Shown: positions 35,452-44,511, counted from the first letter of the stretch. The stretch: 64,000 bases of DNA from Streptomyces sp. HUAS ZL42 (GCF_040782645.1 NZ_CP160403.1:6297001-6361000); one strand, 5' to 3'. Notes: generated by a model from the letters alone, not told the origin. Numbers and translations: made by a program.

Positions 35452-36654
35452 ATGGAGACGGACTGTACGAGAGACGACTTCGGGGTGAACGGCACCGCCC
35501 CGCTGCCCCCCGGCACCCGCCTGCTGCACATCGGCCCCCACAAGACCGGGACCACCGCGATCCAGGGCGCCCTGTTCGCGGCGAAGGACAGGCTGACGGC
35601 GCACGGTGTCGAGGTCCCGGCGGACAGCAGGCACCCCATGTCGGCCGTCCTGGCCGCCTGCGCCCGGCCCGCGATGATCGGCGACACCGTGCCCACCGAC
35701 CGGCACTGGACGCGGCTCCTCGGGCAGCTGAACACCACCGGTGACCGCACCTCCGTGATCAGCAGCGAGTTCTTCGCCGACGCCCCGGACGAGGCGACCG
35801 TCGCCCGGGTGGTCGGGCAACTCGGCGGGGTGGAGCGGGTGCATGTCCTGGTCACCCTGCGACCGCTGGTGAAGATCATGCCCTCGCAGTGGCAGCAGTA
35901 CGTGCAGAACGGTCTGCGCATGGGATACGAGGACTGGCTGGAGCACATGCTCCGCAAGCCCCCGTACGAGAAGCCCAACCCCAGCTTCTGGCACCGGCAT
36001 CGGCACGACCGGCTCGTCGAGCGCTGGGCCGGGGTGGTCGGTGCGGAGCGGATCACCGTCGTCGTGGTCGACGACCGCGACCGCGGCGGTCTGATGCGCA
36101 CCTTCGAGGCGCTCCTCGGCCTGCCCGGGAATCTCCTGCAACCCGTTCCGGACTCGGCGAATCGTTCGCTCACTCTCGCCGAGACCGAAATGCTGCGGAA
36201 CCTCAACAAAGAATTCCGTGGTAATGGGCTCCCTGACGAGTTGTATTCGAAACTCGTCCGTAACGGCGCAGTCATGCATATGAAGAACACGTGTAGTCCC
36301 ACGTCCCGGGATGTGAAGATCTCGACCCCGCAATGGGCCAACGAGGCCGCCGCCGCGATCGGCGCGGAGATGGCGGGGCGAATCGAGGCCATGGGAGTGC
36401 GCGTCATCGGCGACACGGCGCTCCTGTCAGCCGTACCGGAGCCGGTCACGGCGCCGTGCGTGCAGCCGGCTGCCGAGGCGCAGATCGCGCCAGAAGTGGC
36501 TGCTCAGGCCCTGTACGGGGCGCTCGCGGCGGTCGCCGCGGGCCCGTTGGGGCCCACCGCCCCGGCCGGGTCGCGCACCGTTCACCAGACGACGTCCGGG
36601 GAACTGGTGAAGGTACTCGGGCATCGCTGCCTCAGGCGGCTCGGGCTGCGCTGA
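35452..36654 (+). CDS. Sulfotransferase-like P-loop protein
   Basis: A 400-residue cytosolic protein. Residues 23-38 (LLHIGPHKTGTTAIQG) form the 5'-phosphosulfate-binding loop of PAPS-dependent sulfotransferases. A later ITVVVVDDRDRGGL strand and the TLRPLVKIMPSQWQQY segment match the 3'-phosphate-binding region (Arg...Ser). The C-terminal 80 residues are Ala/Pro-rich and less conserved. It opens a group with cytidylyltransferase, TagF-like and GT2 genes, so it probably modifies a wall glycopolymer or its precursor. The acceptor is unknown. ATG 35452 is chosen over the TTG six bases upstream. Confidence 0.75.
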   Translation: METDCTRDDFGVNGTAPLPPGTRLLHIGPHKTGTTAIQGALFAAKDRLTAHGVEVPADSRHPMSAVLAACARPAMIGDTVPTDRHWTRLLGQLNTTGDRTSVISSEFFADAPDEATVARVVGQLGGVERVHVLVTLRPLVKIMPSQWQQYVQNGLRMGYEDWLEHMLRKPPYEKPNPSFWHRHRHDRLVERWAGVVGAERITVVVVDDRDRGGLMRTFEALLGLPGNLLQPVPDSANRSLTLAETEMLRNLNKEFRGNGLPDELYSKLVRNGAVMHMKNTCSPTSRDVKISTPQWANEAAAAIGAEMAGRIEAMGVRVIGDTALLSAVPEPVTAPCVQPAAEAQIAPEVAAQALYGALAAVAAGPLGPTAPAGSRTVHQTTSGELVKVLGHRCLRRLGLR

Positions 36655-36762
36655 GCCCGGGTGGCGTCACTCTCGGCAATATCATGGAGTCTGTGGAGTT
36701 ACTCACAGCAATTTCCTGCAGCATCCAGGGAAGGTCTCTCCGCCTCTAAGCAATCACCAGGG

Positions 36763-36820
36763 GTGCAAGGTGAATGACAGGTTGCGCGCACATATGCAGC
36801 GGACGGCGCTCACCTTGCAC
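36763..36820. promoter_or_regulatory. 11-bp inverted repeat upstream of the cytidylyltransferase gene
   Basis: GTGCAAGGTGA (36763-36773) and TCACCTTGCAC (36810-36820) are perfect inverted repeats separated by 36 bases. They lie 60 bases before the GTG start. It could be a two-site operator or the base of a leader-RNA stem. Confidence 0.5.
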
Positions 36821-36879
36821 TGCGGTAACCGTAAGTGGGACCATTTCCTCGTTCCCTGTCGCCCCAAGGTAGGTCACCT

Positions 36880-38379
36880 GTGTCCCAGAACATAGCCAAG
36901 CCCCGTACCACCGCAGTGATCCTGGCCGGCGGTACCGGTCAGCGCGTGGGTCTTCAGATCCCCAAGCAGCTGCTGAAGATCGCCGGCAAGGCAGTCATCG
37001 AGCACACCCTGACCACCTTCGAGAAGGCCGACTCCGTCGACGACGTCATCGTGCTGATGGCGCCGGGGTATGTGCCCGACATCGAGAAGATCGTCGCCAA
37101 GGCCGGGTTCAAGAAGGTCTCCAGAATCATCGAGGGCGGCTCCACACGGAACGAGACGACCGAGCGCGCCATCGCCGCCCTGGGCGAAGGGCTGGCCGAC
37201 GGTGAGGACCTCAACGTCCTGTTCCACGACGCCGTACGGCCGCTGCTGTCGCAGCGCGTCATCGACGACTGCGTTGCGGCGCTGGAGCGTTACCAGGCCG
37301 TCGACGTCGCCATTCCGTCCGCCGACACCATCATCGTGACCCGCACGCACGGTGAGGACGGCGAGTTCATCACCGAGATCCCGGACCGCTCGAGGCTGCG
37401 CCGCGGCCAGACCCCGCAGGCGTTCAGGCTGTCCACGATCCGCCGTGCCTACGAGATCGCGGCCGGCGATCCCAACTTCCAGGCCACGGACGACTGCACC
37501 GTCGTCCTGCGCTACCTGCCGGACGTGCCGATCCACGTCGTGGCGGGCGACGAGTACAACATGAAGGTCACTCAGCCGGTCGACGTCTTCATCGCCGACA
37601 AGCTGTTCCAGCTCGGCTCCACCGCCGCGCCCGCGCAGAACGGCGAGGAGGCCTACCGCGAGCTGCTCACCGGCAGGACGGTCGTCGTCTTCGGCGGTTC
37701 GTACGGCATCGGCAAGGACATCGCCGAACTCGCGGAGTCCTACGGCTCCAAGGTGTACGCCCTGGGCCGCTCCACGACCGGCACGCACGTGGAGAACCCG
37801 GAGGAGGTGGACGACGCGCTGTCCAAGGCATACGCCGAGACCGGGCGTATCGACTACGTCGTCAACACGGCCGGAGTACTGCGCATCGGCAAACTCGCCG
37901 AGACCGACAACGCGACCATCGAGGAAGCGCTGAAGGTCAACTACCTGGCCCCGGTGCAGATCGCCCGTTCGGCCTACAAGTACCTCGCGGAGACCAAGGG
38001 TCAACTCCTGCTGTACACCTCCAGCAGCTACACCCGTGGACGCGCCGAGTACAGCCTCTACTCCTCGACCAAGGCGGCGATGGTCAACCTGACGCAGGCC
38101 CTGTCCGACGAGTGGGCGGGTGACGGCATTCGGGTGAATTGCATCAACCCGGAGCGCACCGCCACCCCCATGCGCACCAAGGCCTTCGGACACGAGCCGG
38201 CGGGCACCCTGCTCTCCTCCGAGGCGGTGGCCCGCACCTCCCTTGACGTGCTGCTTTCCGAGCTCACCGGCCATGTCATCGACGTCCGTCAGCAGGATCC
38301 GACGGCCGACGCGAGCAGGGCGTCGGGCTTCGAGCACGCGTTGGCCAGCGTCCTGGACCGTCAGGACGGCATGGCATAA
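36880..38379 (+). CDS. Bifunctional cytidylyltransferase / short-chain reductase (ribitol-5-phosphate type)
   Basis: A 499-residue fusion. Residues 1-240 are an IspD/TarI-type nucleotidyltransferase (AVILAGGTGQRVG with PKQLLKIAGK, then HDAVRPL, and GQTPQAFRL). Residues 265-499 are a short-chain dehydrogenase (VVVFGGSYGIG for NADP binding, NTAGVL, catalytic YSSTK). The same order is found in enzymes that reduce ribulose-5-phosphate and activate the ribitol-5-phosphate as CDP-ribitol, the teichoic-acid precursor. GTG 36880 has AGG six bases upstream and gives the normal N-terminus. A TagF-like polymerase follows, supporting a role in wall polyol-phosphate polymer synthesis. Ribitol is the likely but unproven substrate. 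Confidence 0.85.
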   Translation: MSQNIAKPRTTAVILAGGTGQRVGLQIPKQLLKIAGKAVIEHTLTTFEKADSVDDVIVLMAPGYVPDIEKIVAKAGFKKVSRIIEGGSTRNETTERAIAALGEGLADGEDLNVLFHDAVRPLLSQRVIDDCVAALERYQAVDVAIPSADTIIVTRTHGEDGEFITEIPDRSRLRRGQTPQAFRLSTIRRAYEIAAGDPNFQATDDCTVVLRYLPDVPIHVVAGDEYNMKVTQPVDVFIADKLFQLGSTAAPAQNGEEAYRELLTGRTVVVFGGSYGIGKDIAELAESYGSKVYALGRSTTGTHVENPEEVDDALSKAYAETGRIDYVVNTAGVLRIGKLAETDNATIEEALKVNYLAPVQIARSAYKYLAETKGQLLLYTSSSYTRGRAEYSLYSSTKAAMVNLTQALSDEWAGDGIRVNCINPERTATPMRTKAFGHEPAGTLLSSEAVARTSLDVLLSELTGHVIDVRQQDPTADASRASGFEHALASVLDRQDGMA

Positions 38380-38405
38380 TCCACTGCAAATCGGCATCTG
38401 AATTT

Positions 38406-38450
38406 CAGGCCTCTGTGGCACCCAGTTGGTGGAGCATTCACAGAGGCCTG
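38406..38450. terminator. 12-bp hairpin after the cytidylyltransferase gene
   Basis: CAGGCCTCTGTG and CACAGAGGCCTG pair perfectly around a 21-base loop that itself contains a CACC/GGTG mini-stem. It lies 26 bases after the stop. Confidence 0.6.
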
Positions 38451-38538
38451 AGTCCGTAAAATTCCCAGACCCCGCACAAGGTATTTTCCGGACTTTACGA
38501 CATCTGCCAACCAGCACCCCTCCCAGAGCAGGTTCTCC

Positions 38539-40698
38539 GTGATAACCACCGCTATTCGCGTCGCCCGGGTGGGCAGTGCGGCCGAGCTGGCCGCGGCGGT
38601 CCTCATGATGCTGGGCTTCGCCGGCGTCATGGTGGCCGCGCTCGTCCCGAGCGTCCCCGCCTTCGCGGCCGCCGCCGCTGTGACGTACCTGGCGGACACC
38701 TATCTGCACAATCAGGGCAGCTACCTGCTCAACCGCCTCAGCAAGGTGCGGGCCGGTCTGTCGATCCGCTTCCTGATCCGGCAGCTGCTCCTGGTCCTGC
38801 TGCTGGCTCGCCTGGACCTCTCGGAGGAGCCCGTCTTCTACGCGGCCCTCGCCTGCTTCATCGTCTTCTTCGGCCTCCAGGCCCCGCAGGGCGCGCTCAC
38901 CACCCTGATCAACAACCGCCGTGAGATGCCGGTCGCGACCCGCAACGTCGATCTGGCCTCCCGCATCCGGATTCCGGACGCTCCGCCGCGCTGGCTGATG
39001 AACCGCTCCGGGGAGAAGATGCTCCACCTCGACGTCGCGGCCGTCGCGGGGCTGCTGGTCTGGGCGCTCACGGACGCCGATGTGGCGGGCTTCGCCGGGG
39101 TGGGCGTCACGCTGGTCCTGGGCGCGGCGTACGTCCTGGCGCTGGTGCCGTACCTGCGCGGCAACCGGATCCCGCCCAACGACGCCAAGGTGCTGGCCGC
39201 CGCCAGCGCCTGGCTTCGCGAGTACCGGCCGGAGACGGTGCTGTACTTCTCCGGCTCCAAGGATTCCGCGTACCAGGTCAACATGTGGCTGGAGACCATG
39301 GCGCAGCTGGAGACCCGGCCGCTGATCCTGCTGCGCGAGCGCGTCATCATCCAGAACCTGGCACCCACCACGGTCCCCGTCATCTGCGTGCCCGGAGGGG
39401 TGCACCTGATGAACCTGGACCTGTCCACGGTGCGCGTCACGCTCTACCCCGCGAACGTCGGCAAGAACATCCACATGCTGCGCGTGCCCACCATGAAGCA
39501 CGTCTTCATCGGCCACGGCGACAGCGACAAGGCCGCCAGCGTCAACCCGTTCAGCAAGGTGTACGACGAGGTGTGGACAGCGGGCCGGGCGGGCCGCGAC
39601 CGCTACGCCATCGCCGACGTCGGCGTCCGGGACGACGACATCGTGGAGGTCGGCCGCCCGCAGCTGGCGCCGATCGAGCCCTGGAAGGGCGTCCCCGAGG
39701 GACCCGGCGGGGCCGGCGACGGCTACTGCCCGACCGTCCTGTACGCGCCCACCTGGGAGGGCTGGGACGACAACCCGGGCAACACGTCCCTCCTGCTCGC
39801 CGGCGAGAACATCGTGAAGCAGCTGGTGAAGGCCGACCCACCGGTCCGCGTCCTCTACAAGCCGCACCCCTTCACGGGCACCCGCAGCCGCCCGGCCGGG
39901 GCCGCGCACCGCCGGATCACCGCACTGGTCGAGAAGGCCGCCGCCGAGCGCGCCGCCGACCCCCGCTTCAAGGCCGACGCGGCGGAGCAGGCCAAGGCCA
40001 AGGCCGAGATGGCCCGTATCGAGGCCCGCCTCGCCCAGCTGTCCATCGTCCCGGACGCGAAGAGCGACGAGGCCGTGGCGACCCGCGACGGGCTGGTCGA
40101 CCTCCGCAAGCACGAGGAGGTCGCCAGGCTGCGCGCCCAGTGGAACGACGCGTACTGGCGTTCCTTCCCTGCCTGGGAGCACCACGTCATCACGGGCGCC
40201 GAGCCGCGCCTGTACGACTGCTTCAACGCCTCCGAGGCGATGGTCTCCGACATCTCCAGCGTGGTCTCCGACTTCATCGCGAGCGGCAAGCCGTACGCGG
40301 TCACCGACTCCGCGGGGATCGGTGTGGAGGAGTTCAGGCGGCAGAACACCGCGGTGCGGGCGGCCGTCATCCTCTCCAACAGCGCCGCCGAACTGGGCCA
40401 GTTGCTGGACGCCGTACGCGACCCGGCCGCCGACACCCTGGCGGACGACCGCGCGGAGCTGAAGCGGTACCTGCTCGGCCCGGACGAGCCCACGTCCATC
40501 GACCGGTTCAACACCGCGGTCGCGAACCTCGCGCTGAAATCCGAGGCGCGCAACGTCGGCCAGGAGTCGCGGGCCGCGGCCGGCGAAGCGGCGCTGACGA
40601 CCCCGGTGCCCACGGGCCCCGAGGCGGCCGAGACACCCGAGACACCCGAGACACCCGTGGCGGTGGCCGGCGAGGGGGAGGGCGTGGCGGCAGGCTGA
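38539..40698 (+). CDS. TagF-like CDP-polyol phosphotransferase with N-terminal membrane domain
   Basis: A 719-residue protein. The first 210 residues contain about six hydrophobic segments. The remainder is a CDP-glycerol glycerophosphotransferase (Glyphos_transf) domain, recognised by VFIGHGDSDKAAS, VLYAPTWEGWDDN, KPHPFTGT and SDISSVVSDFIASGKPY. These are the His, nucleotide-binding and acceptor motifs of TagF/TarL polymerases. A 100-residue charged helical insertion (about 460-550) splits the domain. The Pro/Glu/Thr repeats at the end (ETPETPETP) are low complexity. It probably polymerises the polyol phosphate made with the upstream fusion enzyme. From memory, the corresponding S. coelicolor neighbourhood has been linked to spore-wall glycopolymer synthesis. 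Confidence 0.82.
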   Translation: MITTAIRVARVGSAAELAAAVLMMLGFAGVMVAALVPSVPAFAAAAAVTYLADTYLHNQGSYLLNRLSKVRAGLSIRFLIRQLLLVLLLARLDLSEEPVFYAALACFIVFFGLQAPQGALTTLINNRREMPVATRNVDLASRIRIPDAPPRWLMNRSGEKMLHLDVAAVAGLLVWALTDADVAGFAGVGVTLVLGAAYVLALVPYLRGNRIPPNDAKVLAAASAWLREYRPETVLYFSGSKDSAYQVNMWLETMAQLETRPLILLRERVIIQNLAPTTVPVICVPGGVHLMNLDLSTVRVTLYPANVGKNIHMLRVPTMKHVFIGHGDSDKAASVNPFSKVYDEVWTAGRAGRDRYAIADVGVRDDDIVEVGRPQLAPIEPWKGVPEGPGGAGDGYCPTVLYAPTWEGWDDNPGNTSLLLAGENIVKQLVKADPPVRVLYKPHPFTGTRSRPAGAAHRRITALVEKAAAERAADPRFKADAAEQAKAKAEMARIEARLAQLSIVPDAKSDEAVATRDGLVDLRKHEEVARLRAQWNDAYWRSFPAWEHHVITGAEPRLYDCFNASEAMVSDISSVVSDFIASGKPYAVTDSAGIGVEEFRRQNTAVRAAVILSNSAAELGQLLDAVRDPAADTLADDRAELKRYLLGPDEPTSIDRFNTAVANLALKSEARNVGQESRAAAGEAALTTPVPTGPEAAETPETPETPVAVAGEGEGVAAG

Positions 40699-40720
40699 CG
40701 CCCTTCCGACCTGAGCACCG

Positions 40721-40760
40721 GTTCGGCCCCGAGGAGCGATCCTCGGGGCCGAACTCCTTT
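40721..40760 (+). terminator. Strong intrinsic terminator after the TagF-like gene
   Basis: GTTCGGCCCCGAGGA pairs perfectly with TCCTCGGGGCCGAAC (15 bp) around a GCGA loop, followed by TCCTTTT. Confidence 0.85.
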
Positions 40761-40824
40761 TGCGTCCACGCTACTTACCCCGTCTCTTACCGTGCTCGCC
40801 TACCGTGACCTCCTCGAATTCGCC

Positions 40825-40840
40825 TGTGATGCGGATCACG
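40825..40840. promoter_or_regulatory. Crp-like dyad upstream of the GT2 gene
   Basis: TGTGA-TGCGGA-TCACG lies 93 bases before the GTG start. It has the TGTGA-N6-TCAC form of Crp/FNR-family sites, but the second half lacks the G of the Streptomyces motif GNCAC. Confidence 0.3.
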
Positions 40841-40932
40841 AAATGCGTGAGGCAACCGCTTGCGCACATCGCCCGTCTACCAGATATCCAATGAGCAGAC
40901 ACGGGAGGAACATCCCGTGACGAGGGGGAAAC

Positions 40933-42156
40933 GTGACCGTGGCGCAGCCTGATGTGAGCGTGATCATCGGGGCGTACGAAGCGATGCCGTACCTGGTCGA
41001 GTGCCTGGCCTCCGTCGAGGCACAGACCCTCGCCCCGGAGCGCATCGAGGTCATCGCGGTCGACGACGGTTCGACGGACGGCACGGGAGACTGCCTGGAG
41101 GAGTTCGCCGCCCGGGCCCCCATGCCCGTCACGGTCATCCGCCAGGAGAACTCCGGCGGCCCCAGCGGCCCGCGCAACGTCGGCCTCGGCAAGGCGTCCG
41201 GCCGCTACGTCTTCTTCCTCGACGCCGACGACCGGCTCGGGCCGGAGGCCCTCGAGCGGATGGTCGCCATGGCCGACAAGAACGGCACGGACGTCGTCCT
41301 CGGCAGGATCGAGGGGGTCAACCGCAGCGCACCCAAGTCGATGTTCGGCAAGACGCTGGACCGCACCGACGTCTACTCCTCCAACATCAAGTTCACGCTC
41401 AGCGCCCAGAAGCTCTTCCGCCGCGAGCTGCTCGAACGCCACAACATGCGCTTCGACGAGTCCCTGTGGACCGGCGAGGACGCGCTGTTCACGATGGAGG
41501 CCTACCTGCGGGCCGACGGCGTCTCCGTGGTCGCCGACTACACCTGCTACTACCTGGTGGGCCGCGACGACGGCAAGCACGTGACCAAGAGCGGGAGCTA
41601 CACCCTGCGCTTCGACTCCGCGCGCGCTCTGATGGGGCTGCTCGAGCGGATGGTCCCGGCCGGCTCCAAGCGCGACGTACTGATGGTCCGCCCCTTCCTC
41701 GTCACCGTGCTGCCGCAGTTCGGGCCCGTGTTCCTGCGGGACACCGAGGAGGTCCGGCAGAACAAGCTCGCGCTGGCCAAGCCGCTGATGGACGCCCACT
41801 GGAACGAGGGCGTGGCCCACCGCCTCAAGGTCCACGAGCGACTGCGCCTCCACCTGGTGGCCCAGCAGCGTCCCGACCTCCTCAAGGACGTCGTGGAGTT
41901 CGTCCGGGCCAAGCGGCAGGCCGCCGCCATACTCGAGAAGCGGGGCAGCCGGGTCTACCTCGTGTACCCCCACTTCCGCTCCAAGCGGGCCCGCATACCC
42001 GACTGGGTCTACCTCGCCGAGCCCCGCGAGGCCCAGGCCTTCCTGGGCTGGCGTGAGGGCCGAACCACCTCGTTCCTGCGCCGCGCGGCCCGCAAGATAC
42101 GCCGCGCCCTCCCGTCCCGCCCACCGGTCACACCGGGGGGTGCGGCGGCGGCCTGA
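40933..42156 (+). CDS. Family 2 glycosyltransferase
   Basis: A 407-residue protein with a GT-A fold in residues 1-230: DVSVIIGAYEAMPYLVECL, VIAVDDGSTDGTGD, NSGGPSGPRNVGLGKASG, and the metal-binding YVFFLDADD. DESLWTGEDALF supplies the later catalytic-base region. The C-terminal 170 residues form an alpha/beta extension ending in Arg-rich helices (RRAARKIRRALPSR) that may contact the membrane. GTG 40933 follows GAGGGGGAAAC. It likely decorates the polymer made by the preceding genes. A transcription terminator separates it from them, so it has its own promoter, perhaps in the 40770-40815 stretch where TACC.. hexamers recur. Confidence 0.85.
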   Translation: MTVAQPDVSVIIGAYEAMPYLVECLASVEAQTLAPERIEVIAVDDGSTDGTGDCLEEFAARAPMPVTVIRQENSGGPSGPRNVGLGKASGRYVFFLDADDRLGPEALERMVAMADKNGTDVVLGRIEGVNRSAPKSMFGKTLDRTDVYSSNIKFTLSAQKLFRRELLERHNMRFDESLWTGEDALFTMEAYLRADGVSVVADYTCYYLVGRDDGKHVTKSGSYTLRFDSARALMGLLERMVPAGSKRDVLMVRPFLVTVLPQFGPVFLRDTEEVRQNKLALAKPLMDAHWNEGVAHRLKVHERLRLHLVAQQRPDLLKDVVEFVRAKRQAAAILEKRGSRVYLVYPHFRSKRARIPDWVYLAEPREAQAFLGWREGRTTSFLRRAARKIRRALPSRPPVTPGGAAAA

Positions 42157-42189
42157 CGGAGAGACGCCCAGCCTGTGCGTCGGCCCGCG

Positions 42190-42255
42190 GGCGCGCGTGG
42201 TACTCAGCCCCGGCGATCCGCAGGCGCGCGTGGTACTCAGGCCCCGTCGATCCGC
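42190..42255 (+). repeat. Two 33-bp direct repeats
   Basis: GGCGCGCGTGGTACTCAG recurs at 42190 and 42223, followed in each unit by a CCCCG-TCGATCCGC-like tail. The units are slightly diverged. Confidence 0.7.
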
Positions 42256-42324
42256 GGGCGAGCGGCGCCCCGCCACCCCGCCAGTCCGCGGGCATGCGTG
42301 CCGCCTGGGGCGGCACGGGTGGGC

Positions 42325-42579
42325 GCGGGCGGCACCCCGTCAGCGCCGGGTTGCGTGGCTCCCCGGGCGTCGGCTGCAGTGCCGGGTGCCTGATAGCCGG
42401 TTTTGCCCGCTGCAGGCATCCGCGGGCGGCATCCCGTCAGCGTCGGGTTGCGTGGCTCTCCGCGCGTCGGCTGCAGTGCCGGGTGCCTGATAGCCGGTTT
42501 TGCCCGCTGCAGGCATCCGCGGGCGGCGCCCCGTCAGCGTCGGGTTGCGTGGCTCCCCGCGCGTCGGCTGCAGTGCCGG
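42325..42579 (+). repeat. 97-bp tandem repeat array, about 2.6 copies
   Basis: Units start GCGGGCGGC at 42325, 42422 and 42519, exactly 97 bases apart, with only a few substitutions. The third unit stops near GCAGTGCCGG. Complete units contain a TGCCTG...CAGGCA dyad (42387-42418 in unit 1) around CCGGTTTTGCCCGC. Confidence 0.9.
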
Positions 42580-42700
42580 ACCACCGCGAACCCCCGGTAC
42601 GGACACCGTCCGCGTGCTGGACCGGCGCGCGCCGCACGACCCGCTTCGCGTAGATTGCCAGGCGGGGCAGCCGAACCTACGCGAGGGGACAGACAGCAAG

Positions 42701-43828
42701 GTGTCAGGGGCAAGGCAGGCCGTGGTCGAGGCCCGCAGGATCGTCGTCAAGGTGGGTTCCTCGTCGCTGACCACCGCCTCCGGCGGCCTGGACGCCGACC
42801 GCGTCGACGCGCTCGTCGACGTCCTCGCCAAGAGCCGCAGCGGGGGAGAGAAGGAGATCGTCCTCGTCTCCTCCGGCGCCATCGCCGCCGGCCTCGCCCC
42901 GCTGGGCCTGCGCCGCCGCCCCAAGGACCTCGCCCGCCAGCAGGCCGCCGCCAGCGTCGGCCAGGGCCTGCTGGTGGCCCGCTACACCGCCTCCTTCGCC
43001 CGCTACGGCGTCCGCGTGGGCCAGGTCCTGCTCACCTCCGACGACATGAGCCGCCGCGCCCACCACCGCAACGCCTCCCGCACCCTGGACAAGCTGCTCG
43101 CCATGGGCGCCTTCCCGGTCGTCAACGAGAACGACACCGTCGCCACCGACGAGATCCGCTTCGGCGACAACGACCGCCTCGCCGCCCTCGTCGCCCACCT
43201 CGTCCACGCCGATCTGCTGGTGCTGCTCTCCGACATCGACGGCGTGTACGACGGCGACCCGGCCAAGCCCGGCACGTCGCGGATCGCGGAGGTCCGGGGG
43301 CCCGAGGACCTCGCGCACGTCGAGATCGGCAGCGCGGGCAAGGCGGGCGTCGGCACCGGCGGCATGGTCACCAAGGTCGAGGCCGCCCGGATCGCGGCCG
43401 CCGCGGGCATCCCCGTGGTGCTGACCAGCGCGATCCACGCGGCCGACGCGCTGTCCGGCAACGACACCGGCACCTACTTCCATCCCGCCCGCCGGCGTTC
43501 GGCGGACCGGCTGCTGTGGCTGCAGCACGCCTCCACCCCGCAGGGGTCCCTGACCCTGGACGACGGGGCCGTGCACGCGGTCGTCGAGCGCCGCAAGTCG
43601 CTGCTGCCGGCCGGCATCGCCGCCGTCGAGGGCGAGTTCAGCGCGGGCGATCCCGTCGAACTGCGGGACGCCACCGGGCGCGCGGTGGCCCGCGGGCTCG
43701 TCAACTTCGACGCCAAGGAGATCCCCCAGCTGATCGGCCGCTCCACCCGGGAACTGGCCCGTGAGCTGGGCCCCGCGTACGAACGCGAGGTCGTACACAG
43801 GGACGACCTGGTGGTCCTGCACCCGTAA
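42701..43828 (+). CDS. proB: Glutamate 5-kinase
   Basis: A 375-residue enzyme that phosphorylates glutamate with ATP, the first step of proline synthesis. The amino-acid-kinase domain is clear (RIVVKVGSSSLT, VSSGAIAAG, NENDTVATDE, FGDNDRLAALVA, LLSDIDGVYDGDP, GTGGMVTKVEAA). A C-terminal PUA domain (about residues 285-365) is typical of feedback-inhibited ProB. GTG 42701 is chosen because the preceding open frame runs through the repeat array and is not protein-like. proA lies 0.7 kb downstream with one small gene between them. Confidence 0.95.
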   Translation: MSGARQAVVEARRIVVKVGSSSLTTASGGLDADRVDALVDVLAKSRSGGEKEIVLVSSGAIAAGLAPLGLRRRPKDLARQQAAASVGQGLLVARYTASFARYGVRVGQVLLTSDDMSRRAHHRNASRTLDKLLAMGAFPVVNENDTVATDEIRFGDNDRLAALVAHLVHADLLVLLSDIDGVYDGDPAKPGTSRIAEVRGPEDLAHVEIGSAGKAGVGTGGMVTKVEAARIAAAAGIPVVLTSAIHAADALSGNDTGTYFHPARRRSADRLLWLQHASTPQGSLTLDDGAVHAVVERRKSLLPAGIAAVEGEFSAGDPVELRDATGRAVARGLVNFDAKEIPQLIGRSTRELARELGPAYEREVVHRDDLVVLHP

Positions 43829-43961
43829 AAGGTCGAAACATCCGCCCCCGCTGGTGGACGTTGGGCAAAACCGCCACACGACGGCCTGCCGCCTGCTCAA
43901 CTTTGTCTCAGGGACACATTCCGCACGAGCACTGCTCGACCGTTGGGTAAAGGAGGCCGTC

Positions 43962-44429
43962 GTGAGACGAGTGCGCCCTGGGGCGGCGGCGTCCCGCGGT
44001 GGGTCCCCCTCCCGCGCGGCCGGCGAGGAACGCGCCCTGACGAGCGTCGCGGCCGGCGAGCGGCACCGCGACGAGCGCCCCGAGGACCTGCCCCGTCTGT
44101 GGCACGTCACCCTCAGCGTCTCCGGCGAGGAGGCTCCGCTGAAGGAGGTGCGGCGCGCCCTCGAACAGCTCGCCCACGACCACCCCTTTCTGCTGACCAG
44201 CCGCTACGCGAACGACCACGCGGAGATCCGGTACTGGGAAGAGGCCCGCGATCTGCACGACGCGGCCGCCGTCGCACTGCGCCTGTGGGGCGAGCACCGC
44301 CAGACCGCCGGGCTCCCGCCCTGGGAGATCGTCGGCCTGGAGGTCATCGACCGCCAGACGTACCACCAGCGCATCGCGGAGGGATACGGGCCCGCACCGG
44401 CGACTCCTGTAGGAGTTCATCCCTATTGA
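43962..44429 (+). CDS. Small conserved-type protein between proB and proA, function unknown
   Basis: A 155-residue soluble protein. AAAGGAGG five bases before GTG 43962 is one of the best ribosome binding sites in the window. The first 45 residues are Arg/Ala/Gly-rich and disordered. The rest is a compact alpha/beta domain with [20 protein letters not shown], a [20 protein letters not shown] segment and [21 protein letters not shown] do not recognise a catalytic motif. Its place inside the proB-proA interval suggests cotranscription with proB, since no hairpin separates them, but does not prove a role in proline synthesis. Confidence 0.75.
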   Translation: MRRVRPGAAASRGGSPSRAAGEERALTSVAAGERHRDERPEDLPRLWHVTLSVSGEEAPLKEVRRALEQLAHDHPFLLTSRYANDHAEIRYWEEARDLHDAAAVALRLWGEHRQTAGLPPWEIVGLEVIDRQTYHQRIAEGYGPAPATPVGVHPY

Positions 44430-44499
44430 GTGGTATGCGCGGTCTGCGGGGCTTGTCTCGGGTTTTGGGATGAACGGTGGACGCCCCCGTCCGGCGCAC

Positions 44500-44505
44500 T
44501 ACCCT
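44500..44505 (+). promoter_or_regulatory. -10 element for leaderless proA
   Basis: TACCCT ends six bases before ATG 44512 and no Shine-Dalgarno lies between, so transcription would start at or next to the start codon. Confidence 0.5.
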
Positions 44506-44511
44506 TCCCTC

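Larger units (their letters stand above)
42157..42700. other. 544-base non-coding repeat region before proB
   Basis: No gene is supported on either strand. It contains a degenerate 33-bp repeat pair (42190-42255), a 97-bp tandem array (42325-42579) and a promoter-like TAGATT at 42651-42656 some 45 bases before proB. Confidence 0.7.

Noticed and set aside
42325..42579. CRISPR-like reading of the 97-bp repeats
   Set aside because: Units are directly abutting without unique spacers, are too long for CRISPR repeats, and no cas genes are near.
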